A DNA stretch of 44,167 nucleotides from contig CANQHM010000004.1 of assembly GCA_947623845.1 (NCBI GenBank), positions 1-44,167 on the forward strand. The letters run 5' to 3'. The position numbers were made by a program, and so were the translations under genes. Numbering within the stretch: the stretch's first letter is position 1; the number at the start of each line of letters is the position of its first letter. Origin of the DNA: an uncultured Bacilli bacterium. GTDB taxonomy: Bacteria > Bacillota_I > Bacilli_A > RF39 > UBA660. Shown here piece by piece: positions 15,006-23,963 of the stretch. The notes below the pieces were generated by a model. That model ran no database searches and was not told the DNA's origin. It saw nothing but the letters and a program-made list of their open reading frames with translations.

Positions 15006-15886
15006 ATTTTACTATTTTCGATATGGGTATATATTTCGGTCGTAGTTATATCTTCATGACCTAATAAAACTTGAATAACTCGTAAATCAGCGCCATGGGC
15101 AAGTAAATGAGTAGCAAAAGTATGTCTTATAATATGAGGATAGATATTTTTCTTAATCCCTGCCCTCTTACACTCTTTTTTTAAGAATTTAAAGAATCCT
15201 TGACGTGATATTTTATTTGAAGCATTATTAATAAAAAGATACTCGCTATTCTTATCTTTTAATAATATTGGACGATATTTATTAATATATTCATCTAAAG
15301 CAGCGATAGCATAATCATTTAAAGGAACGATTCTTTCTTTACTACCCTTTCCATAAACTCTTACTAAAGCATTATGAAGATCAATATCGGTTATTTTTAA
15401 ATCAACTAATTCACTTACTCTTAAACCAGAAGCATATAAAAGTTCTAACATTGCTTTATTACGATAATCATAAGGAGTAAGTAAAGTTATATTAAGTAAG
15501 TTATTTATTTCTTCTTCCGTTAAATAATTAGGTAATTTTTTAGGTATTTTAGGTGATTTAATATTCTCACAAGGATTATAATCCATTATTTTTTCACCGA
15601 CTAGGTAGTTATAAAAGGAATTAATAACCGTGATATAATGCGCTTTACTTTTAGATGATAAATCAAGATGCGTAAAAAAGGAACGTAAGTCATCATCAGT
15701 AACTTTAGTAATCTTTTTATTATCTTTACTTTCATTAAAAGTTATTTCTTTATTATGAGTTAGATAGTTTTGAAAAGTTTTAATATTTTGCTTATAAGAA
15801 AGATAAGTATTTTGCGATAGTTTGCGTTCATATTTTAAATAAGAAAAATACTCATTAAATAAGTCATAATAAATAAAATCTTCCAT
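14963..15886 (-). CDS. Tyrosine site-specific recombinase XerC/XerD type
   Basis: Resolves chromosome dimers at dif and is also used by integrating elements. 307 aa, normal length. The N-terminal SAM-like domain starts FNEYFSYLKYERKLSQNTY. The catalytic set is complete: Arg156 (ASGLRVSEL), Lys180 (VYGKGSKER), His251-x-x-Arg254 (YPHIIRHTFATHLL), His277 (LLGHEDI) and nucleophile Tyr286 (TTEIYTH). The sequence and lone position next to rarA favour the housekeeping Xer enzyme over a phage integrase. Whether XerC or XerD cannot be decided without the second copy. Divergent from rarA; convergent with the repeat-protein gene. Confidence 0.93.
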   Translation of the reverse strand: MEDFIYYDLFNEYFSYLKYERKLSQNTYLSYKQNIKTFQNYLTHNKEITFNESKDNKKITKVTDDDLRSFFTHLDLSSKSKAHYITVINSFYNYLVGEKIMDYNPCENIKSPKIPKKLPNYLTEEEINNLLNITLLTPYDYRNKAMLELLYASGLRVSELVDLKITDIDLHNALVRVYGKGSKERIVPLNDYAIAALDEYINKYRPILLKDKNSEYLFINNASNKISRQGFFKFLKKECKRAGIKKNIYPHIIRHTFATHLLAHGADLRVIQVLLGHEDITTTEIYTHIENSKIKKDYEMYHPRSHK

Positions 15887-15906
15887 ATAATCACTTTCTT
15901 ATACTT

Positions 15907-15939
15907 ATTATAGCATAGTTTTAAGTTTTAAGGTATAAT
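15907..15939. promoter_or_regulatory. Divergent promoter region xer/rarA
   Basis: Minus strand TGCTATAAT (-10 at 15912-15907) for the recombinase and plus strand TATAAT (15934-15939) for rarA. Both lack a good -35. The first is an extended -10. Confidence 0.5.
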
Positions 15940-15957
15940 AATACTTAAGGTGATGTT

Positions 15958-17151
15958 ATGGAATTACTAGCTAATAAAGTAAGACCTAAGTCTTTAGAAG
16001 ATATTGTTGGGCAACAACATTTAGTAGGGAAAGGAAGTATTTTATATAATTTAGTTAAGAATAAGAAGATATTTTCGATGATTTTATATGGAAAACCTGG
16101 AATTGGGAAAACTAGTATTGCAAATGCGATTATTAATGAGTTAGGAATGCAATATCGTTTTTTAAATGCGACGATTAATAATAAGAGTGATTTTGATATT
16201 GTTATTGAAGAAGCAAAGATGTATGGCGAAATGATTGTCGTAATGGATGAAATACATCGTTTAAATAAAGATAAACAAGATTTATTACTACCGCATATTG
16301 AATCGGGGTTAATTATCTTGATTGGACTTACAACATCAAATCCCTACCACTCTATTAATCCCGCGATTAGAAGTCGTTGTCAAATATATGAATTAAAAGA
16401 ACTTACGATTGATGATATTATTTTAGGCATGAAGAGGATTTTACCGAATTTACCAGGAATTAAAATTGATGATGAGGTGTTAACTTATATTGCTCGTCTT
16501 AGTAGTGGAGACTTTAGAAATGCTCTTAATTTATTAGATGTTGGTTATAACGCATCAGGCGATAAAAAGATTACAATTGATTTAATTAAAAAGATTAATT
16601 CTAAACCTGTCTTCTTTCATGATAAGAATGAAGATGGATACTATGAAGTATTATCAGCTTTTCAAAAATCAATTCGGGGAAGCGATGTTAATGCGGCGTT
16701 ACACTATTTAGCAAGAATGATTGAAGCGGGCGATTTAGATAGTATCTATAGGAGAATGAGCGTTATTGCTTATGAAGATATTGGACTTGCTAATCCGGGA
16801 ATGGGGCCTAAAGTTAGAGCAGCAATTGAAACAGCGGAATTAGTGGGACTTCCCGAAGCGAGAATTCCTCTTGGCGAAGTGGTGATTGAACTTGCTTTAT
16901 CTCCTAAAAGTAATAGTGCGATTATGGGAATTGATGCCGCGTTAGAAGATATTAGAAATGGTACAACTGGTAATGTCCCCGCCCATATTCATAATGGGAA
17001 CCCTAAATATAAATACCCACATAACTATCCTAAACATTATGTAAAACAACAATATTTACCAGATAATATAAAAAACAAAGTTTACTATAAACCTTGTTCT
17101 AATAAGTATGAAGATAATTTAAATAAAATTCATGATGAGATGCTTAAATAG
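15958..17151 (+). CDS. rarA: Replication-associated recombination protein RarA (MgsA)
   Basis: AAA+ ATPase of the clamp-loader clade acting at stalled replication forks. 397 aa. Walker A at residues 45-52 (GKPGIGKT), Walker B VVMDEIHRLNKDK, sensor 1/Arg-finger region TTSNPYHSINPAIRSRCQIYEL, then the tetramerisation domain with RMSVIAYEDIGLANP and the conserved C-terminus (YKYPHNYPKHYVKQQYLP). The first Walker A Pro is Lys, a small deviation (GKPGIGKT instead of GPPGTGKT). The 3' end overlaps that of convergent tcdA by 8 bp. In B. subtilis rarA is also next to tcdA. Confidence 0.95.
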   Translation: MELLANKVRPKSLEDIVGQQHLVGKGSILYNLVKNKKIFSMILYGKPGIGKTSIANAIINELGMQYRFLNATINNKSDFDIVIEEAKMYGEMIVVMDEIHRLNKDKQDLLLPHIESGLIILIGLTTSNPYHSINPAIRSRCQIYELKELTIDDIILGMKRILPNLPGIKIDDEVLTYIARLSSGDFRNALNLLDVGYNASGDKKITIDLIKKINSKPVFFHDKNEDGYYEVLSAFQKSIRGSDVNAALHYLARMIEAGDLDSIYRRMSVIAYEDIGLANPGMGPKVRAAIETAELVGLPEARIPLGEVVIELALSPKSNSAIMGIDAALEDIRNGTTGNVPAHIHNGNPKYKYPHNYPKHYVKQQYLPDNIKNKVYYKPCSNKYEDNLNKIHDEMLK

Positions 17152-17824
17152 GTTTGTTTAAGGCATCATTTATAACATATGAAGCAAGAAGAATACCAGC
17201 AGTACTAGGAACTAAACTAGTCGATCCTGGTGTTTTTTCATGAGTTTTAATAGGAGTTTCTTTACTAAATACAACTTTCGTGTGTTTGATACCCGCTTCT
17301 TTTAATAATTTTCTTAAGATTTTAGCTAAAGGATCATTATAAGTTTTCGAAATATCTGTAATTTCTAGTTTAGTAGGATTAAAACGATTACCAGTACCCA
17401 TACAACTTATAATTTTAAGATTATTTTCTATGGCAAGTTTAATTAATTCTACTTTAACCGTCACAGTATCACAAGCATCAATAATATAATCATAATTAGT
17501 TATATTCAAAAGATTAAGATTATCTTTGGTAAGTTTGGTACTAATAGTTTTTATATCGACATTAGGATTGATATCTAAAGAGCGATCTTTTGCCACATCC
17601 ACTTTTAATTTACCGATATTAGAATGTAAGGCGATGATTTGGCGATTTAGATTTGATTCTTCGATAGTGTCATAATCTACAATAGTAATTGAACCAATAC
17701 CCATTCTTACTAAGGCTTCTAAGGTGTAACCCCCTACTCCGCCAATACCTACTAATAAGACTTTTAAACTTTTTAGTTTTTGGTAATCTTTAGAATTTAT
17801 AATTTTTAATAATCTATCAAACAT
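17144..17824 (-). CDS. tcdA: tRNA threonylcarbamoyladenosine dehydratase TcdA
   Basis: ATP-dependent E1/ThiF-family enzyme that dehydrates t6A37 of tRNA to the cyclic ct6A form. 226 aa from the ATG preceded by GGAGGT (an upstream in-frame start is less likely). The nucleotide-binding loop VGIGGVGGYTLEALVRMG, the Asp-rich VDYDTIEESNLNRQ with conserved Arg, and DACDTVTVK are all present. The C-terminal segment HTKVVFSKETP and GSTSLVPSTAG is typical of TcdA and separates it from MoeB and ThiF. The adenylating Cys-containing CMGTGNR is also visible. The 6S-like RNA lies immediately upstream on the same strand. Confidence 0.93.
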   Translation of the reverse strand: MFDRLLKIINSKDYQKLKSLKVLLVGIGGVGGYTLEALVRMGIGSITIVDYDTIEESNLNRQIIALHSNIGKLKVDVAKDRSLDINPNVDIKTISTKLTKDNLNLLNITNYDYIIDACDTVTVKVELIKLAIENNLKIISCMGTGNRFNPTKLEITDISKTYNDPLAKILRKLLKEAGIKHTKVVFSKETPIKTHEKTPGSTSLVPSTAGILLASYVINDALNKPI

Positions 17825-17837
17825 AAAAACCTCCATA

Positions 17838-18019
17838 ATAAAACCCAAAGGCCAGGCTACAGTGTGATAAAAAACCCGCTCGCACGAGGTGGGTGCTCTA
17901 TTCTTAGCTTTAGGATCCCGGCTAGGCCGTTATTCGACACCACTAAGTATTCGAGCTCCCAATAAATCACTTACTCGGTTTTATGAAAAAGTAACCTATT
18001 TAAAATAATACCTTCAGGT
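17838..18019 (-). ncRNA. ssrS: 6S-like regulatory RNA
   Basis: About 182 nt, distinctly GC-richer than its surroundings, with no ORF. The 5' and 3' ends pair as CCUGAAGGU with GCCUUUGGG, followed by a U-rich end. Next inward AGGUUAC pairs with GUAGCCU, GUGAU with AUCAC, GGGAGCUC with GAGCACCC (one mismatch), CUUAG with CUAAG, and CGGC with GCCG at the tip. A large unpaired centre and a small CUC/GAG hairpin on the 3' side complete the rod shape of 6S RNA, which binds the housekeeping RNA polymerase. In B. subtilis the 6S gene bsrA lies, to my knowledge, just upstream of tcdA (yrvM), as here. Identification is by structure and synteny, not by sequence match. Confidence 0.65.
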
Positions 18020-18025
18020 AATTAT

Positions 18026-18054
18026 AGTATACCAAATATCTTTCATATTATCAA
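18026..18054 (-). promoter_or_regulatory. Promoter of the 6S-like RNA
   Basis: TTGATA (18054-18049), 17-bp spacer, TATACT (18031-18026). It predicts a start at about 18019, exactly where the paired 5' end begins. Confidence 0.7.
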
Positions 18055-18071
18055 TAAAGTTTACAAGTAAG

Positions 18072-18773
18072 TTATCTTTTTAGGACTTTTCTTAATTTTT
18101 CTTCTCTTTCTTCTTCTTGATATTCCTCGAAAGAACATAAATTTTTACAATTACCATAAATCTTACAATAATTTTGATATTTTAACATTATACTGTTTAG
18201 ATAACTATATTTAGTATTTAAAACATTTTCAAATTCCTTTAACCCTAATAGTAAATATTTTTCTTTAACAATATCATTCATAATTTTATAGATATTCTTA
18301 TCATCAATTAGTACTACATAATTATTATAGAATAAATCATCTTTTAAAGTATCGCGAGTGTTTATTAAAATATCTAATGGAGCATTAAGTAAAAGCATAT
18401 TTTTACATGTTAGGATATACTCAGGGAAAAGATGGCTGCAGCCGGTTACTTCTATAGAGTATATAAGTTTAAAAGTAGCCCGACACAAATAATCACGATA
18501 TGTGTTTGAATTAACTTTTTCTTTGTTATGAATAGTATTTTTAAATTCTTTTTGCAAGTTATTAATAACTATTCCATATAAATTACGATATATTTCAACT
18601 ATTTCTTTTTCGTCTTCTACATAACTATTTTCTAATTCATCAATAATATCTTCTAATGTTTCTATATCTATAACATTCTCTAAATTATATATTTTTTTTA
18701 AGAATGTAGGATCATCAATAAAAGATTTTATACCTGAAACTACTCTGTCAATTGAAATTGCGTTGTTAAACAT
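18072..18773 (-). CDS. Cys-containing helical protein next to HerA, unknown function
   Basis: 233 aa, no family recognised, no membrane helix. Mostly helical with acidic N-terminal half (DIETLEDIIDELENSYVEDE). Cysteines cluster: one at YLCRATF, two in GCSHLFPEYILTC, and C-x5-C-x3-C near the end (NYCKIYGNCKNLCSF), which could hold a metal or Fe-S cluster. The C-terminus is basic (LRKVLKR). GAGGTGAT precedes the ATG and a TATAAT (about 18802-18797) lies upstream, so it can be transcribed apart from herA, whose terminator lies in between. Its position behind herA suggests but does not prove a functional link. Confidence 0.75.
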   Translation of the reverse strand: MFNNAISIDRVVSGIKSFIDDPTFLKKIYNLENVIDIETLEDIIDELENSYVEDEKEIVEIYRNLYGIVINNLQKEFKNTIHNKEKVNSNTYRDYLCRATFKLIYSIEVTGCSHLFPEYILTCKNMLLLNAPLDILINTRDTLKDDLFYNNYVVLIDDKNIYKIMNDIVKEKYLLLGLKEFENVLNTKYSYLNSIMLKYQNYCKIYGNCKNLCSFEEYQEEEREEKLRKVLKR

Positions 18774-18813
18774 ATTATCACCTCATATAGCTATTTATTA
18801 TAGATAATAAGAT

Positions 18814-18837
18814 AATAAAAATCAAGGATTAACCTTG
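18814..18837 (-). terminator. Terminator after herA
   Basis: On the minus strand CAAGG, loop, CCTTG (18837-18823), then TTTTTATT. The stop codon of herA is inside the loop. Confidence 0.65.
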
Positions 18838-20601
18838 ACTTTGACTCTTTAAACGCCAGCAAGCATTAACGTTACATGAATTACTATATGGTGCAGGATT
18901 GGGCATATCTAGTTTAACGATCATTGGAAGTTTAAAGGCACTACCGAAGCCTACACAGTTACCAGGTTGTAATATTTTTTGTTTTTCAACGACATCAGCA
19001 GAAATATTTGGTAACATAGTTTTAATATATTCAATATCTTTGGGGTGAGTCATTTTAAATATTAAGAAGTTAGAACATTGGGAAATAACCGTATCACTAA
19101 TTTCAACTGGTCTTTGGGAAATAATATTTAGTAAAACGCCATATTTACGACCTTCTTTAGCAATTCTTTCAAAAATATTATAACCAATTAAGAATGTATC
19201 GGCATCTTTATTAACGTATCTATGGGCTTCTTCTAGGAATAAATGGAATGGAATACTAGCTCTTTGTTTACGACTTTTACAGAAATCGAAGAACATTCGC
19301 GACATAATTTTTACGATTACTTTAGCATAGGTATCATCGACATCTTCTAAGTTAATATTAATTATTTGGGCTTTGCGGCGATTTGGCATGGCAACTAAAG
19401 AAGCAATATAATTATCTTGATCAATATAACTTGGGGCATCGAAATAAGAACCAACAGCACTATTAATAATAGATTGTAAACGAACTTGTAAGATCATTGC
19501 ATCATCATGCATAGTTTCATTATGTTGGAATCCCTCACTAATTAGGGTAAACTCTAAAGCATTTTGGTAATCTCTTAATGTATAGAATGGCGCTTCAGGT
19601 TCTTTCATTGTTTCAATATTATCATCAATAAATTTTAAGATATATTCATTAATTAAAACAGATTCACCAAAGTTACCATTACTATCGATTTCAAAACATT
19701 CACTTAAAGTTCTCGTATACCCTACTCCTTCTATTACGGTATCGAAATTAAATTCAGCGGTATGACAAACCTCTAAGATTTTAAATATTTCGTTTTTCTT
19801 TTCTTTAGATGGGGAATTAGTATATAAAACTGCTAGCATCGCTTTAGCAATTAAGTGGTTTTTGTATCTAGTAGTTTCAGGGGAATCAACAGCGAAGATT
19901 TTAACTAGTTTTAAAGCTCTTTCAATAATCGGAATTTGGCTATGACTTGATGATTGTAATAATAAAGTAAAGTCATCTAAAGTAAGTAAGTGGGTAGGAA
20001 TATTTAGTAAAACATCGGTACTTTCTTGAGGATTAGTTGTAATAAATTTATAACTATAATTAGGATTTATTTCATTTAATTTAGAGAAAGCTGTTTTATA
20101 TTCACCATAAGCATCAAAGATAAAGATATTGGCATTATAACTCACAATATTAGGGTTACTAAAGATATTTTGAACGATTCTTGATACTCCACAAGATTTA
20201 CCAGAACCAGAGTTACCGAAGATGGCCATATGGTTAGCTAGTAACTCATTCATATCAACATAAACAGTATGATCTTTATAAATAGAACTTTGTCCTAAAA
20301 TAAAGGATTTATCACTATAGACACCCATTAATAAAGATAGTTCTTCATCATTAATTAATCTTATCGTACTAGAAAGTAAGGGTTTTCTTATAACACCACT
20401 AACATATTTATTATTGATATATTCTCCTAAAAAACGAATTTTAATTTGGGCACTATCAACTTCTTCTACCTCTCCTAAGATTCTTTGATCGGGAGCTTCA
20501 AAGATAACGTGCACATTCATTAAGTCTTTATCTTCGCCTTGAACTCGGTTATTTTCGACATGGGCTTCTCCTTCCCCAATATAGATTATTTTACCAAACA
20601 T
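18829..20601 (-). CDS. herA: HerA-family DNA-translocating ATPase (DUF87)
   Basis: 590 aa. An N-terminal HAS-barrel-like beta domain (residues 1-100, with GEGEAHVENNRV) is followed by an FtsK/HerA-type ATPase: Walker A at 129-136 (GNSGSGKS), a large helical insertion, and Walker B at 454-463 (LFLEEAHRYV), where the Glu doublet is characteristic of HerA. Sensor SQRP at about 495 and an Arg-containing C-terminus follow. Hexameric HerA pumps duplex DNA, usually for a NurA nuclease in end resection; bacterial relatives also work in phage-defence pairs with SIR2 or other effectors. No NurA or SIR2 gene is adjacent. The gene has its own strong promoter. Confidence 0.88.
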   Translation of the reverse strand: MFGKIIYIGEGEAHVENNRVQGEDKDLMNVHVIFEAPDQRILGEVEEVDSAQIKIRFLGEYINNKYVSGVIRKPLLSSTIRLINDEELSLLMGVYSDKSFILGQSSIYKDHTVYVDMNELLANHMAIFGNSGSGKSCGVSRIVQNIFSNPNIVSYNANIFIFDAYGEYKTAFSKLNEINPNYSYKFITTNPQESTDVLLNIPTHLLTLDDFTLLLQSSSHSQIPIIERALKLVKIFAVDSPETTRYKNHLIAKAMLAVLYTNSPSKEKKNEIFKILEVCHTAEFNFDTVIEGVGYTRTLSECFEIDSNGNFGESVLINEYILKFIDDNIETMKEPEAPFYTLRDYQNALEFTLISEGFQHNETMHDDAMILQVRLQSIINSAVGSYFDAPSYIDQDNYIASLVAMPNRRKAQIININLEDVDDTYAKVIVKIMSRMFFDFCKSRKQRASIPFHLFLEEAHRYVNKDADTFLIGYNIFERIAKEGRKYGVLLNIISQRPVEISDTVISQCSNFLIFKMTHPKDIEYIKTMLPNISADVVEKQKILQPGNCVGFGSAFKLPMIVKLDMPNPAPYSNSCNVNACWRLKSQSQG

Positions 20602-20627
20602 TTAACAACACCTCTTTACTATATACA

Positions 20628-20656
20628 AGTATAACAAAATATAGGTTAAATTTCAA
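20628..20656 (-). promoter_or_regulatory. Promoter of herA
   Basis: TTGAAA (20656-20651), 17-bp spacer, TATACT (20633-20628), followed by GAGGTG before the ATG. Confidence 0.7.
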
Positions 20657-20657
20657 T

Positions 20658-20696
20658 GAAATTAAAAACATCTCTTATTTTTTTAAAGAGATGTTT
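20658..20696 (-). terminator. Terminator of the hisS-gatB operon
   Basis: AAACATCTCTT pairs with AAGAGATGTTT (20696-20686 with 20676-20666), an 11-bp stem followed by T residues. The stop codon of the last small gene is in the loop. It overlaps the herA promoter region. Confidence 0.8.
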
Positions 20697-21076
20697 AAAT
20701 CCTTAAATAAGGTAGCATTAGCATCACCATATTTAATTAAATATTCTTGTAAACCAGCGTGTTCGGCTTTAGTAAGTAATATTTCGTCATTTAAAATATT
20801 TTGTTTCGTACTATTTAATTCATATTCGATATTATCAATGATATTAGTTAATTTAGTACTTAAATTACGATAATAGGTTTTATAAGCAAGTAAGGTTTCT
20901 AATTCATGACGATGTTCTTTAAAACCATTCTTAAAGATTTTAGAAATTAGGTTTTTAAGATCCTCATTATTTTGTTCTTCATAATTACATAAGGCCCATA
21001 AATAGTATTTGTACTTATGTAAATTAGTTTTTAAGATTAATATTTTATAATAATAGAATGTAATTAAAGCTTCCAT
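20675..21076 (-). CDS. Small helical protein at the end of the gat operon, unknown
   Basis: 133 aa, rich in Tyr, Lys, Leu and Asn. Predicted all-alpha, with a first segment of aromatic residues (FYYYKILILKTNLHKYKYYLW) and a later helix pair (LSTKLTNIIDNIEYELNSTK). No domain recognised. The ATG stands one base after the gatB stop, and its ribosome binding site GGAG is inside the last gatB codons, so translation is coupled to gatB. The close coupling suggests a cytoplasmic protein made with the amidotransferase, but nothing in the sequence shows a role in tRNA charging. Confidence 0.75.
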   Translation of the reverse strand: MEALITFYYYKILILKTNLHKYKYYLWALCNYEEQNNEDLKNLISKIFKNGFKEHRHELETLLAYKTYYRNLSTKLTNIIDNIEYELNSTKQNILNDEILLTKAEHAGLQEYLIKYGDANATLFKDLNISLKK

Positions 21077-21077
21077 A

Positions 21078-22499
21078 TTACTCCTTATTTAGTAAAGTAT
21101 TTAAGATTTCTTTAGTTAAGACAGGGTTAGCTTTACCTTTAGTTTCTTTCATTACTTGACCAACAAAATAATCAAATAAATTAGTTTTACCATTATGATA
21201 AGCTTCAATTTGAGTTTCATTATTTGCTAGAATACCCTTAATAATCGTTTCTAATTCTTCTTTATCACTTAATTGATTATTATCTTTTAAGTAAGTTTTT
21301 GGTTCTTTTTCTTCTCTAATAGAGTTATTAAATATTTCTTTGGCTTGTTTAGAAGAAATTGCTCCACTACTTACACTATCAATGATTTGTTTTAAATACT
21401 CTGGTTTTAAGTAGAATTCTTCTAAAGGTATATCTAATTCATTTATTTTACCTAAGATACTTGTAGTAAGCCAGTTGGATGCGAGTTTCGCAGGAATTCC
21501 TAGTTTAAGGCATTCTTCAAAGTAATCACTAACACTTTTTTCTTTGATAATAACTTTGGCATCATAACTACTTAAGCCGTATTGTTCTTCATATATTTTT
21601 TTTCTTTCGATAGGAAGAATAGGAATTGTACTTTTTATCTCATCAATTTCTTCTTTAGTTATTTCGTAAGGAGGAATATTAGGATCAGGAAAATACTTAT
21701 AATCGATAGCATCTGCTTTACTACGCATTCTAATAGTTTGTTTAGATTCTTCATCCCATCTTCTAGTTTCTTGTTCGATAGCATCCGCTTTACCTTCGTC
21801 AAGTAAGGCACTTTGTCTTTGGATTTCATATTCGATAACATCCCGAACCGCCCCGAATGAGTTAACGTTTTTAATTTCCACTTTGGTACCTAAAGTATCA
21901 TCTTTAGATAAAGAAACATTAACGTCGCATCTTATTTGGCCTTTTTTAGTATCTCCCTCACTGACATCGCAATATTTATAGGTATTACGCATATGTTCTA
22001 GGAAAGCGACGGCGGTATCAGCATTATGAATACAAGGTTCCGTAACTAGTTCTAGTAAAGGAACACCTGCTCTATTATAATCAATTACAGATGTATCAGT
22101 ATAGTGGTCAAGAGAGGCGGCATCTTCTTCAAGATGGATATCATGAATTTTAATATTTACCACTTCGTCATTAACTAAGATATCGATATTACCATCCGTT
22201 CCAACAGGATTATAAAATTGAGTAATTTGGTACCCTTTAGGTAAGTCGGGATAGTAATAGTTTTTCCGATCAAAACTCATATATTCAGGAATTTTACAAT
22301 TTAAGACAAGAGCCATCTTAATCGCATCACTAACACATTTATGATTAACCATTGGTAAAGTACCAGGGAATGCCATATCTAAAGGGGTGACATTATCATT
22401 AGGAATATTATTATAAGAATTACGACTTTTAGAGAAAACTTTAGAATTACTTTTTAATTCGCAGTGCATTTCTAAGCCGATTGTTGCTTGATATTTCAT
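21078..22499 (-). CDS. gatB: Asp-tRNA(Asn)/Glu-tRNA(Gln) amidotransferase subunit B
   Basis: The kinase and tRNA-binding subunit of GatCAB. 473 aa, typical. The N-terminal cradle domain is seen in the start ATIGLEMHCELKSNSK, followed by FDRKNYYYPDLPKGYQITQF, EDAASLDHY, DYNRAGVPLLELVTEP and VKIEIKN-type region KVEIKNVNSF, all conserved. The C-terminal YqeY-like helical tail (ILANNETQIEAYHNGKTNLF...GQVMKETKGKANP) binds tRNA. The start overlaps the gatA stop by 4 nt (ATGA). Confidence 0.97.
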   Translation of the reverse strand: MKYQATIGLEMHCELKSNSKVFSKSRNSYNNIPNDNVTPLDMAFPGTLPMVNHKCVSDAIKMALVLNCKIPEYMSFDRKNYYYPDLPKGYQITQFYNPVGTDGNIDILVNDEVVNIKIHDIHLEEDAASLDHYTDTSVIDYNRAGVPLLELVTEPCIHNADTAVAFLEHMRNTYKYCDVSEGDTKKGQIRCDVNVSLSKDDTLGTKVEIKNVNSFGAVRDVIEYEIQRQSALLDEGKADAIEQETRRWDEESKQTIRMRSKADAIDYKYFPDPNIPPYEITKEEIDEIKSTIPILPIERKKIYEEQYGLSSYDAKVIIKEKSVSDYFEECLKLGIPAKLASNWLTTSILGKINELDIPLEEFYLKPEYLKQIIDSVSSGAISSKQAKEIFNNSIREEKEPKTYLKDNNQLSDKEELETIIKGILANNETQIEAYHNGKTNLFDYFVGQVMKETKGKANPVLTKEILNTLLNKE

Positions 22500-23962
22500 T
22501 TTACGCCTCCTTTAACAGTTTGATTTTGATAATGCATACTTTCTTCTAGTTTACGAGCAATATTAAGTAAAACAGTATCGTTATAAGTATCACTTGTTAA
22601 ATTTATGCCAACTGGAAGATTATCTATAAAGCCGTTAGGAATGGTAATAGATGGGAAGCCACCAAAATTACCGACTTGTAAGTGTTCTTCTATAATAGTA
22701 TTTTCATCATTAGAAATATGATCGATACAATCTTTAATTAAAGGGGCAGGTCCACTACCAACTGGTAAGATTACAGCATCATATTTTTTATATAAATTTT
22801 TCCAAGCTTCGACGATTAAACGTCTTACCCGACAGGCATTACGGAAGTATCTTTCTTGATTTTCTTTTTGCAGAACATATGACCCAATAACAAATCTTCT
22901 TTTAATAAGTGGGGAAAAACCTTTAGTACGATGTTCTTTCATCATTTTAAAGACATCTTTCTTTTCTGGACTCCTAGGGCCGAAACTGATACCAGTTAGA
23001 TTAGACATATTACTAGTGGCTTCTGCACAAGAGATGATAACATAAACACTAGCTATTTTATCTAATAAATTTTTATCGATGCTTACTTCTTCCACGGTAA
23101 CGCCTAAACTTTTTAAAATATCTAGAGTTTTATGAAAGTTTTCTAAATGTTTTTTAAGGGTATCATTAGCATTTGGATAATTTTTAAGGTCACATATTTC
23201 TTTAATGTAGCATACTTTTTTACCTTTGATATCGTTTTCAATGTCTTTAGTTAAGTTTAGAGCACTAGAATCCCAAGAAGTCATATCGTGTTCATCTTGA
23301 CCTTTCATCGCATTAACTACTAAAGCGGCATCATAAACGTTTCTGGTTAAGACCCCACAATGATCTAAACTAGAAGCAAAAGGAAATAAACCATAACGCG
23401 AAATCATACCATAAGTAGGTTTATACCCAACAATACCACAATAAGCGGCGGGTTTTCTTATGGAGTCCCCAGTATCACTACCTAAAGCATAAGGATAGAC
23501 GCCTTCGGCGACAGAAGCCGCACTACCACATGATGAACCACCTGGGGTGCGAGTTACATCCCACGGATTTTTAACGATACCTGTATGCGCCGTGATTCCT
23601 ACTCCACCCATTCCAAATTCGTCCATCGCGGTTTTGACAACAGGAACGACATTATGTTTATTTAGATTAGTAATTGCCGTAGCATCATAAAATGGGACAT
23701 AATTATTTAAAGTATTAGAAGAAGCAGTCGTAAGAATATCTTTAGTAGCATAATTATCTTTAACTCCATAAGGTATACCAGATAAAATGTCATCGGTTAC
23801 TTCTTTAGGTTTAGCATCATCTAGAATAGTTACAAAAGCATTACATTTAGGTTGTAAAGAGTGGGCTTTTTCTAAACTTTCTTTAATTAAATCGGAACTT
23901 GTTACTTCGCCGTTTACTAAAGACTCATGAATTTCTGTTAAGCTTTTATCCATATAAGACAT
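22496..23962 (-). CDS. gatA: Asp-tRNA(Asn)/Glu-tRNA(Gln) amidotransferase subunit A
   Basis: Amidase-signature subunit that frees ammonia from Gln. 488 aa from ATG 23962, which lies one base after the gatC stop with AGGTGG upstream. The catalytic Ser/cis-Ser/Lys triad region is clear: Lys of GVKDNYATKD, then TPGGSSCGSAASVAEG and LGSDTGDSIRKPAAYCG. Small deviations from the usual GSSGGS and TGGSIR (Cys for Gly, Asp for Gly) are conservative and do not touch the triad. Works with GatB and GatC in the same operon to finish Gln-tRNA(Gln) and possibly Asn-tRNA(Asn). Confidence 0.96.
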   Translation of the reverse strand: MSYMDKSLTEIHESLVNGEVTSSDLIKESLEKAHSLQPKCNAFVTILDDAKPKEVTDDILSGIPYGVKDNYATKDILTTASSNTLNNYVPFYDATAITNLNKHNVVPVVKTAMDEFGMGGVGITAHTGIVKNPWDVTRTPGGSSCGSAASVAEGVYPYALGSDTGDSIRKPAAYCGIVGYKPTYGMISRYGLFPFASSLDHCGVLTRNVYDAALVVNAMKGQDEHDMTSWDSSALNLTKDIENDIKGKKVCYIKEICDLKNYPNANDTLKKHLENFHKTLDILKSLGVTVEEVSIDKNLLDKIASVYVIISCAEATSNMSNLTGISFGPRSPEKKDVFKMMKEHRTKGFSPLIKRRFVIGSYVLQKENQERYFRNACRVRRLIVEAWKNLYKKYDAVILPVGSGPAPLIKDCIDHISNDENTIIEEHLQVGNFGGFPSITIPNGFIDNLPVGINLTSDTYNDTVLLNIARKLEESMHYQNQTVKGGVK

Positions 23963-23963
23963 C

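Noticed and set aside
14963..15886. Integrase of a mobile element carrying the accessory block
   Set aside because: Sequence and place beside rarA fit the housekeeping Xer enzyme; no attachment-site repeats or tRNA end seen at the block borders.
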